From the NCBI GenBank assembly GCA_024235395.1, contig JACKMK010000001.1, positions 1,116,001 through 1,180,000 of the forward strand: 64,000 bases of DNA, read 5' to 3'. Source of the DNA: Chromatiaceae bacterium (GTDB lineage: Bacteria; Pseudomonadota; Gammaproteobacteria; Chromatiales; Chromatiaceae). The translations under genes were made by a program, and so were the position numbers. This document shows, in pieces, positions 41,879-50,944 of this stretch (position 1 is the stretch's first letter; each line of letters starts with the position of its first letter). Below the pieces are notes generated by a model that was given only the letters and a program-made list of their open reading frames with translations, was not told the DNA's origin and did not search any database.

Positions 41879-42562
41879 TCAGGCCCGGTATCGGGTCGGA
41901 TCGGGCACCCCGGCATCGTGGAATCCCGCCGCGCGCAGCCGGCACGAGTCGCACACGCCGCAGGCCACGCCGTCGGCGTCCGCCTGGTAGCACGACACGG
42001 TCAGCGCGTAGTCGACCCCGAGTCCGCTGCCGGTACGGATGATCTCGGCCTTGCTCATCTCGATCAGTGGTGCATGCACCTTGAACACGCTGCCCTCGAC
42101 ACCGGCCTTGGTCGCGAGGTTCGCGAGGCGTTCGAACGCCTCGATGAACGCCGGGCGACAGTCCGGATAACCCGAGTAGTCGACCGCGTTCACGCCGACG
42201 AACAGGTCGGTGGAACCGAGCACCTCTGCCCAGCCCAGCGCGAGCGCCAGAAACACCGTGTTGCGCGCCGGGACATAGGTGACCGGGATGCCGCTGCCCG
42301 GCTGTTCGGGCACCGCGATCGCGCGGTCGGTGAGCGCCGATCCGCCGATCGCATCGAGCGACAGCGGCAGTACCTTGTGTTCAACCGCATCCAGCGCCGC
42401 GGCGACGCGCGTGGCGGCGTTCAGCTCGGCATGGTGGCGCTGGCCATAGTCGAGGCTCAGCGCATGACAGGCGAAGCCCTGTTCGCGCGCGATCGCCAGC
42501 ACGGTCGCGGAATCGAGTCCGCCGGACAGCAGCACGACGGCCCTGCGCGTCGGCGTCGTCAT
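41879..42562 (-). CDS. queC: 7-cyano-7-deazaguanine (preQ0) synthase QueC
   Basis: A 227-residue enzyme converting 7-carboxy-7-deazaguanine to preQ0 with ATP and ammonia, in queuosine biosynthesis. The ATP-binding PP-motif LSGGLDSAT lies at residues 13-21 and four zinc cysteines sit at the C-terminus (CYQADADG, then CGVCDSCRLR). The length is standard. The ATG at 42562 overlaps the queE stop by 4 bp; the much longer open frame upstream is the queE region read in another frame. It is the last protein gene of the tol-pal-que block before tRNA-Lys. Confidence 0.97.
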   Translation of the reverse strand: MTTPTRRAVVLLSGGLDSATVLAIAREQGFACHALSLDYGQRHHAELNAATRVAAALDAVEHKVLPLSLDAIGGSALTDRAIAVPEQPGSGIPVTYVPARNTVFLALALGWAEVLGSTDLFVGVNAVDYSGYPDCRPAFIEAFERLANLATKAGVEGSVFKVHAPLIEMSKAEIIRTGSGLGVDYALTVSCYQADADGVACGVCDSCRLRAAGFHDAGVPDPTRYRA

Positions 42563-43200
42563 CGGCCCGGCTCGTTGCCCCACAGCAACTTGTGCAGCTG
42601 CAGCTGGAAGCGCACATCGAGGCGGTCGCGCAGTATCCATTCGGCAAGATCGGTCGGCGCGATGACGCCGAACACCGGCGAGAACAGCACGCTGCAGCGT
42701 GCCGGCAGGTCCCAGCGTTCGAGCTGCTCGCGGCTCCAGGCATAGTCGTCGGCATCGGCGATCACGAACTTCACCTGGTCGGTCGGCTTGAGCAGCTCGA
42801 TATTCGCATAGCGGTTGCGCGCGCATTCGCCCGAGGCGGGCGTCTTCAGATCCATCACCACGACGACGCGCGGATCGACCGCGGCGATATCCAGCGCACC
42901 GCTGGTCTCGAGCGAGACGTGATAGCCGACATCGCACAGTGCGCTCAGCAATGACAGGCACTCGGGCTGGGCGAGCGGCTCGCCGCCAGTGACCGTGACG
43001 TGCCGGGCCTGGAAGCTCGCGACCTGTTCGAGGATCGCGTCCAGCTCCCACCACTCGCCGCCCTTGAACGCATAGCTGGTGTCGCAATAGCCACAGCGCA
43101 ACGGGCAACCGGTCAGGCGCACGAATACGGTCCGCCAGCCGACGCTGGCGGCCTCGCCCTGCAACGAATGGAAGATTTCGGTGATGCGCAGTCGCGCCAT
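42559..43200 (-). CDS. queE: 7-carboxy-7-deazaguanine synthase QueE
   Basis: A 213-residue radical-SAM enzyme that converts CPH4 to 7-carboxy-7-deazaguanine for queuosine. The cluster motif C-x3-C-x2-C is CPLRCGYC near residues 32-39, followed by DTSYAF; TVTGGEPL near residue 73 is the SAM-binding GGE-type motif. Substrate-binding LHKLLWG closes the C-terminus. It is translationally coupled to queC and 28 bp after cpoB. Length fits the shorter gammaproteobacterial QueE form. Confidence 0.96.
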   Translation of the reverse strand: MARLRITEIFHSLQGEAASVGWRTVFVRLTGCPLRCGYCDTSYAFKGGEWWELDAILEQVASFQARHVTVTGGEPLAQPECLSLLSALCDVGYHVSLETSGALDIAAVDPRVVVVMDLKTPASGECARNRYANIELLKPTDQVKFVIADADDYAWSREQLERWDLPARCSVLFSPVFGVIAPTDLAEWILRDRLDVRFQLQLHKLLWGNEPGR

Positions 43201-43228
43201 CGGAATGCAGGCCCGCCGATCGGGCCTG

Positions 43229-43984
43229 TTACCTGCCGAGCTGGTCGAGCTGCTGCCGCGCGAGCCCGGCGGCCGATGCGTTCGGGTAGTCGCTCACCAC
43301 CCGCTCGTAGCTTGCACGGGCCGCCGCCTTGTCGCCGGAGGCCTGTTGCAGACGCCCGATCTTGTACAGGGCACCGGCCATCTTGTTGCTGTCCGCCGGT
43401 CCGCTGAGCACCGCCTGGAAGGCCGCGAGCGCCTCGGGATTCTGCTGCGAGACGTAGAAGGCCTCGCCGAGCCAGTACTGTGCGTTCGGCGCGAGCTCGT
43501 CGTTCGGGTAATTCTTCAGGAACGCCTGAAAGGCCTTCGCGGCCTCGTCATAGCGACGCTGTTGCGGATCGAGCAGCGCCAGCGCCGCCTCGTACTCGGC
43601 CTTGACCTGCTTACGATCGACATTCGCCGAGGACACCGGCGACCCGGTTGGCGCGGCATCCGCCGGCGGCGGGGTCGCCGCCGCCGCGGGAGCCGCGTCC
43701 GGCGCGGCGCCACCGGGCTGCAGTGCGCTCAACCGCTGATCGATGTCCAGGTAGATGTCGCGCTGTTTGCGCTTGAGCTGCTCGATCTCGTAGTCGAGGC
43801 GCTCGATCTCACCACGCAGCTTGCGGTTCTCGGCCTGCACCTGGTCGAGTTGCAGCGTGAGATCGGTGACCCGGCTGACGCGGCGCTCCAGCAGGTCGAG
43901 GCGCTCGACGACAGGATCGGCTGCCGCCGCACATATCGGCAGCAGCAGCGCGGACACCCACAGGCTGGCGCGCAGGTACTTCAT
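43229..43984 (-). CDS. cpoB: Cell division coordinator CpoB (YbgF), Tol-Pal associated
   Basis: A 251-residue periplasmic protein with a signal peptide of about 21 residues ending AAA. Residues 25-80 form a coiled coil (VERLDLLERRVSRVTDLTLQ, then LKRKQRDIYLDIDQRLSAL) for trimerisation. A Pro/Ala-rich linker follows, then three TPR repeats (about 128-250: YEAALALLDPQQRRYDEAAK, YPNDELAPNAQYWLGEAFY, NKMAGALYKIGRLQQASGD). CpoB couples PBP1B activity with Tol during envelope constriction. It follows pal by 15 bp, as in most gammaproteobacteria. Confidence 0.95.
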   Translation of the reverse strand: MKYLRASLWVSALLLPICAAAADPVVERLDLLERRVSRVTDLTLQLDQVQAENRKLRGEIERLDYEIEQLKRKQRDIYLDIDQRLSALQPGGAAPDAAPAAAATPPPADAAPTGSPVSSANVDRKQVKAEYEAALALLDPQQRRYDEAAKAFQAFLKNYPNDELAPNAQYWLGEAFYVSQQNPEALAAFQAVLSGPADSNKMAGALYKIGRLQQASGDKAAARASYERVVSDYPNASAAGLARQQLDQLGR

Positions 43985-43999
43985 GCGCTGCGCATCGCG

Positions 44000-44515
44000 T
44001 CAGTAGACGAGTACGCCACGACGGTTCTCGCTCCACGACACGTCGTCGTGTCCGAGTGCCGCAGGCCGCTCTTCGCCGTAGCTGATGGTGTTGATCTGCG
44101 CGGCAGACACACCCTCGGCCTCGAGGAAGTTGCGGATCGCGTTCGCGCGCCGCTCACCCAGGCCGATGTTGTATTCGCGCGAGCCGCGCTCATCGCCGTG
44201 CCCCTCGATCAGCACGTTGGTGCCACGGTTGCCGTTCAGGTACTCGGCATGTGCGCGCAGCACATCGATGAAGTCGCTGCGGATCGAACTCTGATCGAAA
44301 TCGAAGTAGATGGTCTTGGTGTACAGCGGGCTGTTCGGATTGTCGAGTGGGTTGCCGGTCCAGGCACCACCCTGCATCGCACCGGAGGTCTGTGCACCGC
44401 CGGCATGGTCTTCGACCGATGCGCCGGGGTCATCTTTGGTGCCTGTGCTGGAACAGCCGGCGAACAGCAAAGCCGCGCCGACGATGGCCAACCAGGCCGA
44501 AAACGTGGACTTCAT
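44000..44515 (-). CDS. pal: Peptidoglycan-associated lipoprotein Pal
   Basis: A 171-residue outer-membrane lipoprotein. The lipobox LFAGC places the lipidated cysteine at residue 21. After a Gly/Ser-rich linker the OmpA-like domain (about 65-171) has IYFDFDQSSIRSDF, then LIEGHGDERGSREYNIGLGE, then RRGVLVY at the end, with the peptidoglycan-binding Asp and Arg residues present. It links the outer membrane to the wall and to TolB. Its ATG directly follows the tolB stop with no gap; AGAGGA lies inside the tolB end. Confidence 0.97.
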   Translation of the reverse strand: MKSTFSAWLAIVGAALLFAGCSSTGTKDDPGASVEDHAGGAQTSGAMQGGAWTGNPLDNPNSPLYTKTIYFDFDQSSIRSDFIDVLRAHAEYLNGNRGTNVLIEGHGDERGSREYNIGLGERRANAIRNFLEAEGVSAAQINTISYGEERPAALGHDDVSWSENRRGVLVY

Positions 44516-45838
44516 CTAGCGATTCCTCTCAGTTTGAACGTAGGGTGACCAGACAGGTTCGCGCACATCACCCTCTTGCAGGCGAAGGCGCTGCTGCACG
44601 CGCCCATCGGTGGAGACAGCGGCGAGCACGCCCTTGCTGCCGACGCGCGTCGCGTAAATTAGCATGGCGCCATTGGGCGCGAAACTGGGCGACTCATCAA
44701 GTCGACCAGTGCTCAGAACGCGAAAATCGCGTGTTGCGGGATCCAGCGTCGCGATCCGGTACTGGCCGTCGACGCGCGTGACCATGCCGATCAGGCGCCC
44801 GTTCGGCGCATACGAGGCGCGCGCGTTGTATCCGCCCTCGAAGGTCACCCGGCTCGCCTCGCCACCACCGGCCGACACGCGGTACACCTGCGGCGCGCCG
44901 CCGCGGTCGGAGGTGAACAACAGCGTCTTGCCGTCCGGCGACCAGGCCGGTTCGGTGTCGATCGCCGGATGCCGGGTGATCGCGCGCAGGCTGCGCCGCG
45001 CGATATCCATCACGAAGATGTCCGGGTTGCCGTCCTTGGACAGGGTCAGCGCCAGGTAACGGCCGTCCGGCGACCAGGCCGGCGCACCGTTGATACCCTT
45101 GAACGAGGTCAGTTTCTCGCGCTGACCGGTGAACACCTCCTGCACCCAGATCGACGGCTGGGCATTCTCGAACGATACATAGGCGAGGCGCCGTCCGTCC
45201 GGCGACCAGGCCGGCGACATGATCGGTTCCTGCGACGACACGATGGTCTGCGGCCCGTAGCCATCGGCATCCGCGATGCGCAGCTCGACGCGCTCCTTGG
45301 CGTCCTTGCCGCTGCCGCTGCGCACCGAGGTCACGTAGGCGATGCGTGTCGCGAAGGCGCCGGGCTGGCCGGTCAGGGTCTCGTAGATGATGTCGGCGAT
45401 ATGGTGCGCGGTCGCGCGCAGGTCGCGCGCCGTGGTCGGAATGCTGTAGCCGGTTATCTGCTCGCCGCGGAACACGTCGTACAGGTAGAAGCGCACCAGG
45501 TAGCCGCCCGGACCGTTCGGGCTGACATCGCCGATCACCAGGTTGTCGACATTGAGCGCGCGCCAGTCGCGGAAATCGACCTCTTCGCCGCGCGACGGTC
45601 GCGCCAGCATTTCCTTGGTCGGCAGCGGCTTGAAACGCCCGCTGCGGCCCAGGTCCGCGGCGACCACCTCGCCAACCTCGTGCGGCGGTGGCGTGCCGGC
45701 GTTACCGCGCCAGGCAAACGGCACCACCGCGATAGGCAGCGCACCCTCCGCGCCCTGGGTGATCTCGATAGTCAGAGGCGCGGCCAGCGCCGGCAGCGCG
45801 GCGGCGATCGACAACAACAAGACAAACAATCTCTTCAT
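44516..45838 (-). CDS. tolB: Tol-Pal system beta-propeller protein TolB
   Basis: A 440-residue periplasmic protein with a signal peptide of about 19 residues ending ALA, an N-terminal alpha/beta domain (about 20-150) and a six-bladed propeller made of PD40 repeats, visible as repeated PAWSPDGRRLAYVS, PAWSPDGRYLALT and PAWSPDGKTLLFTSD. TolB binds Pal and colicin-like partners and relays TolA action. I chose the ATG at 45838; a GTG three codons upstream is possible. It follows tolA by 12 bp and is immediately followed by pal. Confidence 0.96.
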   Translation of the reverse strand: MKRLFVLLLSIAAALPALAAPLTIEITQGAEGALPIAVVPFAWRGNAGTPPPHEVGEVVAADLGRSGRFKPLPTKEMLARPSRGEEVDFRDWRALNVDNLVIGDVSPNGPGGYLVRFYLYDVFRGEQITGYSIPTTARDLRATAHHIADIIYETLTGQPGAFATRIAYVTSVRSGSGKDAKERVELRIADADGYGPQTIVSSQEPIMSPAWSPDGRRLAYVSFENAQPSIWVQEVFTGQREKLTSFKGINGAPAWSPDGRYLALTLSKDGNPDIFVMDIARRSLRAITRHPAIDTEPAWSPDGKTLLFTSDRGGAPQVYRVSAGGGEASRVTFEGGYNARASYAPNGRLIGMVTRVDGQYRIATLDPATRDFRVLSTGRLDESPSFAPNGAMLIYATRVGSKGVLAAVSTDGRVQQRLRLQEGDVREPVWSPYVQTERNR

Positions 45839-45850
45839 GACAACCACGGC

Positions 45851-46873
45851 TTAATTGCTCGGTTCAAAGACAAAATCGATCTCGCGGAACTTTGCTAGCA
45901 GGCGCTCTGACCGCGGCATGGGCAAAGGATCGGCCTTGCGCACCGCGGCTTCCACCGAGCGGTCGAAGGCCCCGTTGCCGCTCGACTTTACCACGCTGAC
46001 CAGCAGCACCGAGCCGCTCGACCCAAGGCGTACCCGCACGGTGCAGCGCAGCCCCTGCTCTCCGGTGCCCGGCGGCCGCAGCCAGTTGCGTTCCACTCGG
46101 CTGCGGATCGCACCCATCACCTGCGACAACTCGTTCGCATCCATCTGTGCCGCCAGCTCGGCCTCGCGGTTGGCGCGCTCGCGGTCGGCCCGTTCCTTTT
46201 CGGCCTTCTCCTTCGCCAGACGCTCTTTCTCCGCCTTTTCCTTTGCCAGGCGCTCCTTCTCGGCCTTCTCCTTGGCGAGTCGCTCCTCCTCGGCCTTCTT
46301 GCGCGCCGCTTCCTCGGCTTGCTCCTTGGCCTCGCGTTCGGCCTTCTCGCGCGCGGCCTGTTCCTGCTGGCGTTTCTGTTCCTCGGCCTTGCGCTTCTTC
46401 TCGAGATCGGCGATGCGCTTCTTCTCTGCCTCCTGCTGTTTGCGCAACTCCTCCTGCTTGCGCTCGATCTCGGCCGCACGCGCCTGCTCTTCGGCGGCCC
46501 GTTGCTTTTCCTCGGCCGCCTTGCGCGCCTCATCCTGTTGACGCTGCTTGCGCTGCTTTTCCAGCTCGGCGAGTTTGCGTTTCTCTTCGTCGCGGCGTTT
46601 CTGCAATGCCTCGAGCTCGGCCTGCTCGGCACGCTTGGCTGCGGCCGCCTCTTCGACCTTCTTCTGCTCTTCGCGCTTGAGTTTCTCGACCTCGGCGTCG
46701 AGCTTCTGCTGATCGATCAGTTCGGCCTGGACCACGACCACGTCGGCGCCGATCGGCTTGACCTCGTCGCGCCAGTCGATCTCGAAGATCAGGAATACCG
46801 CAAGCGCCAGGTGCAGCAGGACCGCAAGGCCCAACGCGACCGGATTACGGCGGAGTACGGCCAGTACGCTCAA
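45851..46873 (-). CDS. tolA: Tol-Pal system inner-membrane spanning protein TolA
   Basis: A 340-residue protein. Residues 10-32 are the N-terminal membrane helix (PVALGLAVLLHLALAVFLIF), residues about 50-240 a very long Lys/Glu/Ala-rich helix with heptads, and residues 240-340 the C-terminal TonB-like domain III (VMGAIRSRVERNWLRPPGT, then KVSGNG-type SSGNGAFDRSVEAAVRKADPL). Within the helix a ten-residue unit around AEKERLAKEK is repeated three times, so DNA copy-number change is possible. TolA transmits proton-motive force from TolQR to Pal. It overlaps tolR by 4 bp. Confidence 0.95.
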   Translation of the reverse strand: MSVLAVLRRNPVALGLAVLLHLALAVFLIFEIDWRDEVKPIGADVVVVQAELIDQQKLDAEVEKLKREEQKKVEEAAAAKRAEQAELEALQKRRDEEKRKLAELEKQRKQRQQDEARKAAEEKQRAAEEQARAAEIERKQEELRKQQEAEKKRIADLEKKRKAEEQKRQQEQAAREKAEREAKEQAEEAARKKAEEERLAKEKAEKERLAKEKAEKERLAKEKAEKERADRERANREAELAAQMDANELSQVMGAIRSRVERNWLRPPGTGEQGLRCTVRVRLGSSGSVLLVSVVKSSGNGAFDRSVEAAVRKADPLPMPRSERLLAKFREIDFVFEPSN

Positions 46874-47310
46874 CGACCGGCGCCCCCGTGTTCCGGCGGC
46901 TGGGTGATCAGTCCGACGCTCGGTGCACCGGCCTGCTGCAGCACGACCATCGCCTCCACGACACGCTCGTAGGCCACTGTGCGGTCACCCTTGATCAATA
47001 CCGGGATACCGGGATTGTTCTTGATGATCGCGGCGGTCTTGAACAGCAGTTCATCGGCGTCGACGCGCTGGGTGCGGTCGTCGTCGTAGGTGATCGACCA
47101 GTTGCCGTCGGCCTCGACGCTGACCACGAGTGGGCGCTTGGCGTCCTCTTCGATCGGTTTCGCATCCGCCTCCACCAGATCGACCTTGACCCCCTGGGTG
47201 AGCAACGGCGCGGTGATCATGAAGATCACCAGCAACACCAGCATCACGTCGATATACGGAACGACGTTGATCTCGGCCATCGGTCGGCGGGTCTTCTGTC
47301 GCTGTGCCAT
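46870..47310 (-). CDS. tolR: Tol-Pal system protein TolR
   Basis: A 146-residue ExbD/TolR-family protein. It begins with a short basic cytoplasmic end (MAQRQKTRRPMAEINVVP), then one membrane helix whose Asp in PYIDVMLVLLVIFM (Asp21) is the proton-conducting residue of the stator, and a periplasmic domain from about residue 45. It forms the ion-driven motor with TolQ that energises TolA. It is 29 bp after tolQ and overlaps tolA. Confidence 0.97.
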   Translation of the reverse strand: MAQRQKTRRPMAEINVVPYIDVMLVLLVIFMITAPLLTQGVKVDLVEADAKPIEEDAKRPLVVSVEADGNWSITYDDDRTQRVDADELLFKTAAIIKNNPGIPVLIKGDRTVAYERVVEAMVVLQQAGAPSVGLITQPPEHGGAGR

Positions 47311-47339
47311 ACGCGCTACCTATGCGAAACCAAGCTGTC

Positions 47340-48032
47340 TCAGTGCCCGCGTGTGCGCGTGTGCGCCTGGCGCTGCAGGATGTTCGAAAACTCCTCGACG
47401 AAGTCGTCGTAGCGGTTTTCGAGTCGCTGCACCGAGTTGGCGTACTTGTTGTACGCGACCACCGCCGGAATCGCCGCGAACAGGCCCATCGCGGTCGCGA
47501 TCAACGCCTCCGCGATCCCCGGCGCGACCAGGTTCAGGGTCGCCTGCTTGACGTTACCGAGCGCATGAAACGCGTTCATGATCCCCCAGACAGTGCCGAA
47601 CAGGCCGACATAGGGGCTGGTCGAACCGACCGTGGCGAGAAACGCGAGGTGGTTCTCCAGCGTATCGATCTCGCGGCTCATCGCGACGCGCATCGCACGG
47701 CGTGCGCCCTCGACGAGTGCCATCGGCTCGACGCCCGGACTCTCGCGCAGGCGCGCGAATTCGCGGAAGCCGGCATGAAACACCGCCCCGCTGCCGCGCA
47801 GGCTGTCGCGATCGCGGTCGATCGATCGATACAGATCACCGAGATCGCCGCCCGACCAGAAGCGCTCCTCGAAATCCTCGACCTCCTGCAATGCACGTTT
47901 CAACACCCGCGAACGGTCGAAGATGATGGTCCACGACAGCACCGAGGCGAGCACCAGCAGTGCCATCACCAGCTGGACGATCAGGCTGGCGTTGAGGATC
48001 AGGCTGACGAACGACAGGTCAGTGCTGTGCAT
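47340..48032 (-). CDS. tolQ: Tol-Pal system protein TolQ
   Basis: A 230-residue ExbB/MotA-like motor subunit with three membrane helices: about 12-36 (LILNASLIVQLVMALLVLAS), 130-155 (FLATVGSTSPYVGLFGTVWG) and 165-195 (LNLVAPGIAEALIATAMGLF). The conserved Thr/Ser and Pro/Gly residues of the ion path lie in these helices. It overlaps ybgC by 14 bp. Length matches E. coli TolQ. Confidence 0.97.
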   Translation of the reverse strand: MHSTDLSFVSLILNASLIVQLVMALLVLASVLSWTIIFDRSRVLKRALQEVEDFEERFWSGGDLGDLYRSIDRDRDSLRGSGAVFHAGFREFARLRESPGVEPMALVEGARRAMRVAMSREIDTLENHLAFLATVGSTSPYVGLFGTVWGIMNAFHALGNVKQATLNLVAPGIAEALIATAMGLFAAIPAVVAYNKYANSVQRLENRYDDFVEEFSNILQRQAHTRTRGH

Positions 48033-48429
48033 GGCTTATTTTCTCGTGGATGTCAGTCGGTATCGCGGTGGGACGGAATCTGTCCTTGTCCAAACAGACC
48101 ACGGTGACCGTGGCGGTGCTGAGCAGCGTATCCGGCGCGCGCACGATGCGCTGACGGAAGGTGAAGCTGGCCCGGCCGAGTTCGGCGATCGCAGCCTCGA
48201 CCACCAGGGCGTCGTCGAACCGGGCCGGCAGAAGGTAATCGATTTCCACGCGACGAACCGCGAACAGGATCCCGGCGTCGCGCATCAGCCGCTCCTGCTC
48301 GAAGCCGAGGTCACGCAACCATTCGGTGCGCGCGCGCTCGAGAAATTTGAGGTAGTTCGCGTAATACACCACGCCGCCCGCGTCGGTGTCTTCGTAGTAC
48401 ACCCGCACCGGCCATTCGAATCCGCTCAA
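48019..48429 (-). CDS. ybgC: Acyl-CoA thioesterase YbgC (Tol-Pal associated, hotdog fold)
   Basis: A 136-residue 4-hydroxybenzoyl-CoA thioesterase-like protein. The active-site signature YYEDTDAGGVVYYANYL lies at residues 11-27 with the catalytic Asp in DTDAGG. It hydrolyses short acyl-CoA or acts with phospholipid enzymes. The start codon is TTG at 48429, preceded by AGGG at 8 nt; the nearby ATG at 48434 is out of frame and stops at once. It opens the tol operon and follows ruvB by 38 bp. Confidence 0.94.
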   Translation of the reverse strand: MSGFEWPVRVYYEDTDAGGVVYYANYLKFLERARTEWLRDLGFEQERLMRDAGILFAVRRVEIDYLLPARFDDALVVEAAIAELGRASFTFRQRIVRAPDTLLSTATVTVVCLDKDRFRPTAIPTDIHEKISHAQH

Positions 48430-48467
48430 CGCATTGCCCTGCTGTGATCGATCGATTGCAAGAAAGT

Positions 48468-49514
48468 TCAGTCGTCCTCGAGGTCGGTGAACAGATCGCG
48501 CGCGTCGCTGCTGCGTGGCGGGTTGAGGCCGAAGTGGATGTACGCGGCGCGCGTCGCCATACGACCGCGCGGTGTGCGCATCAAAAAGCCCTGCTGAATC
48601 AGATAGGGTTCGAGCACGTCTTCGATGGTGCCACGCTCCTCGCCGATCGCGGCCGCCAGGTTGTCGATCCCGACAGGGCCGCCGTCGAACTTCTCGAGCA
48701 CCGCCTGCAACAGGCGGCGGTCCATATGATCGAACCCGTTCGGATCGACCTTGAGCATCTGCAACGCCGCATCCGCGATCTCGGCCGTGACCTCGCCGTG
48801 CGATTTCACCTGGGCAAAGTCGCGCACGCGGCGCAGCAGCCTGTTGGCGATACGCGGCGTACCGCGCGAACGACGCGCGATCTCGGCCGCACCCTCGGCG
48901 GTCACCGTCACGCCGAGGATCGATGCCGAGCGCGCGACGATCCGCGCCAGTTCGCCCTCGGAGTAGAACTCGAGGCGCTGCACGATGCCGAAGCGGTCAC
49001 GCAGGGGCGAGGTCAACAGCCCTGCGCGGGTGGTCGCACCGACCAGCGTGAACGCCGGCAGGTCGACCTTGATCGAGCGTGCCGCCGGTCCCTCGCCGAT
49101 CACGATATCCAGCTGATAGTCCTCCATCGCCGGGTACAGCACCTCCTCGACCACGGGGCTGAGGCGATGGATCTCGTCGATGAACAGGACGTCGTGGGGT
49201 TCGAGGTTGGTCAGCAGCGCGGCCAGGTCACCCGGCCGTTCGAGCACCGGTCCGGAAGTCTGGCGCAGGTTCACGCCCATCTCGTTGGCGATGATGTGCG
49301 ACAGCGTGGTCTTGCCCAGGCCCGGCGGTCCAAAGATCAGCACGTGATCGAGCGCCTCGCCGCGGCTACGCGCCGCCGGAATGAAGATCTCCATCTGCTC
49401 GCGCACCGCCGGCTGACCGACATAATCGGCCAGCGTCCGTGGGCGGATCGCACGATCGATCGCGACATCGTCGGCGACCGATTGCGCACTGATCAGGCGA
49501 TCGGCGTCTTGCAT
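48468..49514 (-). CDS. ruvB: Holliday junction branch-migration ATPase RuvB
   Basis: A 348-residue AAA+ motor. It begins with the usual ADRLISAQ...DRAIRPRTLADYVGQ; Walker A FGPPGLGKTTL lies near residues 58-68, Walker B VLFIDEIHRLS near 107-117, sensor 1 LVGATTRAGLL near 155-165, and the C-terminal winged helix ends TPRGRMATRAAYIHFGL. With RuvA it migrates Holliday junctions for RuvC cleavage. I chose the ATG at 49514 since upstream in-frame residues are not RuvB-like. In most relatives ruvA directly precedes it; here a plus-strand gene intervenes. Confidence 0.97.
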   Translation of the reverse strand: MQDADRLISAQSVADDVAIDRAIRPRTLADYVGQPAVREQMEIFIPAARSRGEALDHVLIFGPPGLGKTTLSHIIANEMGVNLRQTSGPVLERPGDLAALLTNLEPHDVLFIDEIHRLSPVVEEVLYPAMEDYQLDIVIGEGPAARSIKVDLPAFTLVGATTRAGLLTSPLRDRFGIVQRLEFYSEGELARIVARSASILGVTVTAEGAAEIARRSRGTPRIANRLLRRVRDFAQVKSHGEVTAEIADAALQMLKVDPNGFDHMDRRLLQAVLEKFDGGPVGIDNLAAAIGEERGTIEDVLEPYLIQQGFLMRTPRGRMATRAAYIHFGLNPPRSSDARDLFTDLEDD

Positions 49515-49747
49515 TGGGCGATTATGGAGCAACCGCAGCGCCGGTTCGAGTGGGGAAATCGGGCTAAACGCGGGCAATCCCGGAACCAACCGGCGTACAC
49601 GGACGGAAAGTCGATTGAGTGGTCGGTGGGGGCGCTTGGGGTGACCAGACGCGCACCCTTTCACCATTCCCCACCATCGGGCGCAATTTTGGCACAATCG
49701 AACTCCAGAACCGGGAAATGGTTCGCTACGCACTCAAGGATGAGGTC

Positions 49748-50944
49748 ATGCAGATTGGTACGCTGTTCGAAACGGAACAACTCCCCGCCGAAGGTCCCGG
49801 CGACCACCTCGACGAGCACGCCAGGCTCCAGCAACTTCTCGGGCCGCGCGACCGGGCGCCTGTGAAACGCTGGCGCTCACCCGACGGATCCATCATCGCT
49901 TACGTGATCCGGCAGTATCATTTCCGTGAGGAACAGGGCGCCAGTTACGCGCTGTTCGTCGAAGAACACCTGGTACAGTTCGAAGATTCGGTGAACGCAC
50001 TCCCGGGAGGTAGGTTTGCGAGGGACATCGGCGGCATCAGGATCGCCGAGGCACTGGATGGTCGCCGCTCCCTGGTAGCACGACTGATGAACGATTTCGT
50101 CGCCTTCGCGATCCTCGACGGCGGCGTGTCTCCTGCGCGCAACGTCACGGTCAGGCTCGGTTCTCTCAAGTGGACGGTCGTGCCCGACGATCCTGCGCCG
50201 ACGCCAAAGCCGGCAGCGCGCCGACGTACCCGGACTGCGCCGGGAGGCCCGGAGTCGTCCGGAACCTTGTTGATCAAGAGCCCATTGGCCGCGGCCGTGC
50301 TTTTCGTCGGGGCGATCGTGCTCACCCGCAGTCAGCTGCTCACTGTCACAAGCTCGTCTTTGGCCATGGCGTTCAGTGGTTACTGGTTGTTCAACAGACT
50401 TGGCACCTTTGACGCCAGCAAGAAACTGGTCCCCTGGATTGTCGGCAAGCGGGTCTCGAAGAACATATTGCGGGACGTGGCCCTGCTGTTGAAACCGATA
50501 TTCGACGAAGCCAACCAGCGCGCTGTCGTAACCGACAGGATACGGCTTACGGTACGCCCGCTGGACGCTCTGGGCGAAAGATATGAGATCCGCGTGCGCA
50601 ACGCGACCGGGCGGGCAATCCAGTCCCTGAGGATCCAGGACATCGACGATTTTCTCGCACCCGGGCTGAGCGAGTTGAGCGAGGAGGAACGCAACATCGT
50701 GCTGGACTGGCACACCATCGATGAGTATTTCCCCCCGATCGAATTCGACGGTCTACAGCGTGATCAGGAAACCGCCGTGACACGGCGGGGCGCGCCTGGC
50801 TTCGCCCCCATCGCCGCGCAGGCGACGTTGCTCGTGCGCTTTGTCGACAACCCCGGGGAGATCGCAGAGAAACTCGCGGCCCCTGTAGGGATCGCGGAGC
50901 CGCCGCCGGCTATTTCGCCAGACCCTTCAATGCCGCGCGGATGA
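49748..50944 (+). CDS. Unknown two-span membrane protein lodged between ruvB and ruvA
   Basis: A 398-residue protein not matching any family I can name. Residues 1-180 are soluble and mixed (PVKRWRSPDGSIIAYVIRQY, then LVARLMNDFVAFAILDGG), followed by a basic Pro-rich linker, two hydrophobic segments (about 221-243 LAAAVLFVGAIVLTRSQLL and 245-262), and a C-terminal domain of about 130 residues (IRLTVRPLDALGERYEIRVR to LLVRFVDNPGEI). AAGGA lies 7 nt before the ATG at 49748. Earlier in-frame starts at 49619 and 49718 exist. It is antisense to the ruv operon and its last 35 bp overlap the ruvA end in convergent orientation. It looks like an insertion into a conserved operon. Confidence 0.65.
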   Translation: MQIGTLFETEQLPAEGPGDHLDEHARLQQLLGPRDRAPVKRWRSPDGSIIAYVIRQYHFREEQGASYALFVEEHLVQFEDSVNALPGGRFARDIGGIRIAEALDGRRSLVARLMNDFVAFAILDGGVSPARNVTVRLGSLKWTVVPDDPAPTPKPAARRRTRTAPGGPESSGTLLIKSPLAAAVLFVGAIVLTRSQLLTVTSSSLAMAFSGYWLFNRLGTFDASKKLVPWIVGKRVSKNILRDVALLLKPIFDEANQRAVVTDRIRLTVRPLDALGERYEIRVRNATGRAIQSLRIQDIDDFLAPGLSELSEEERNIVLDWHTIDEYFPPIEFDGLQRDQETAVTRRGAPGFAPIAAQATLLVRFVDNPGEIAEKLAAPVGIAEPPPAISPDPSMPRG

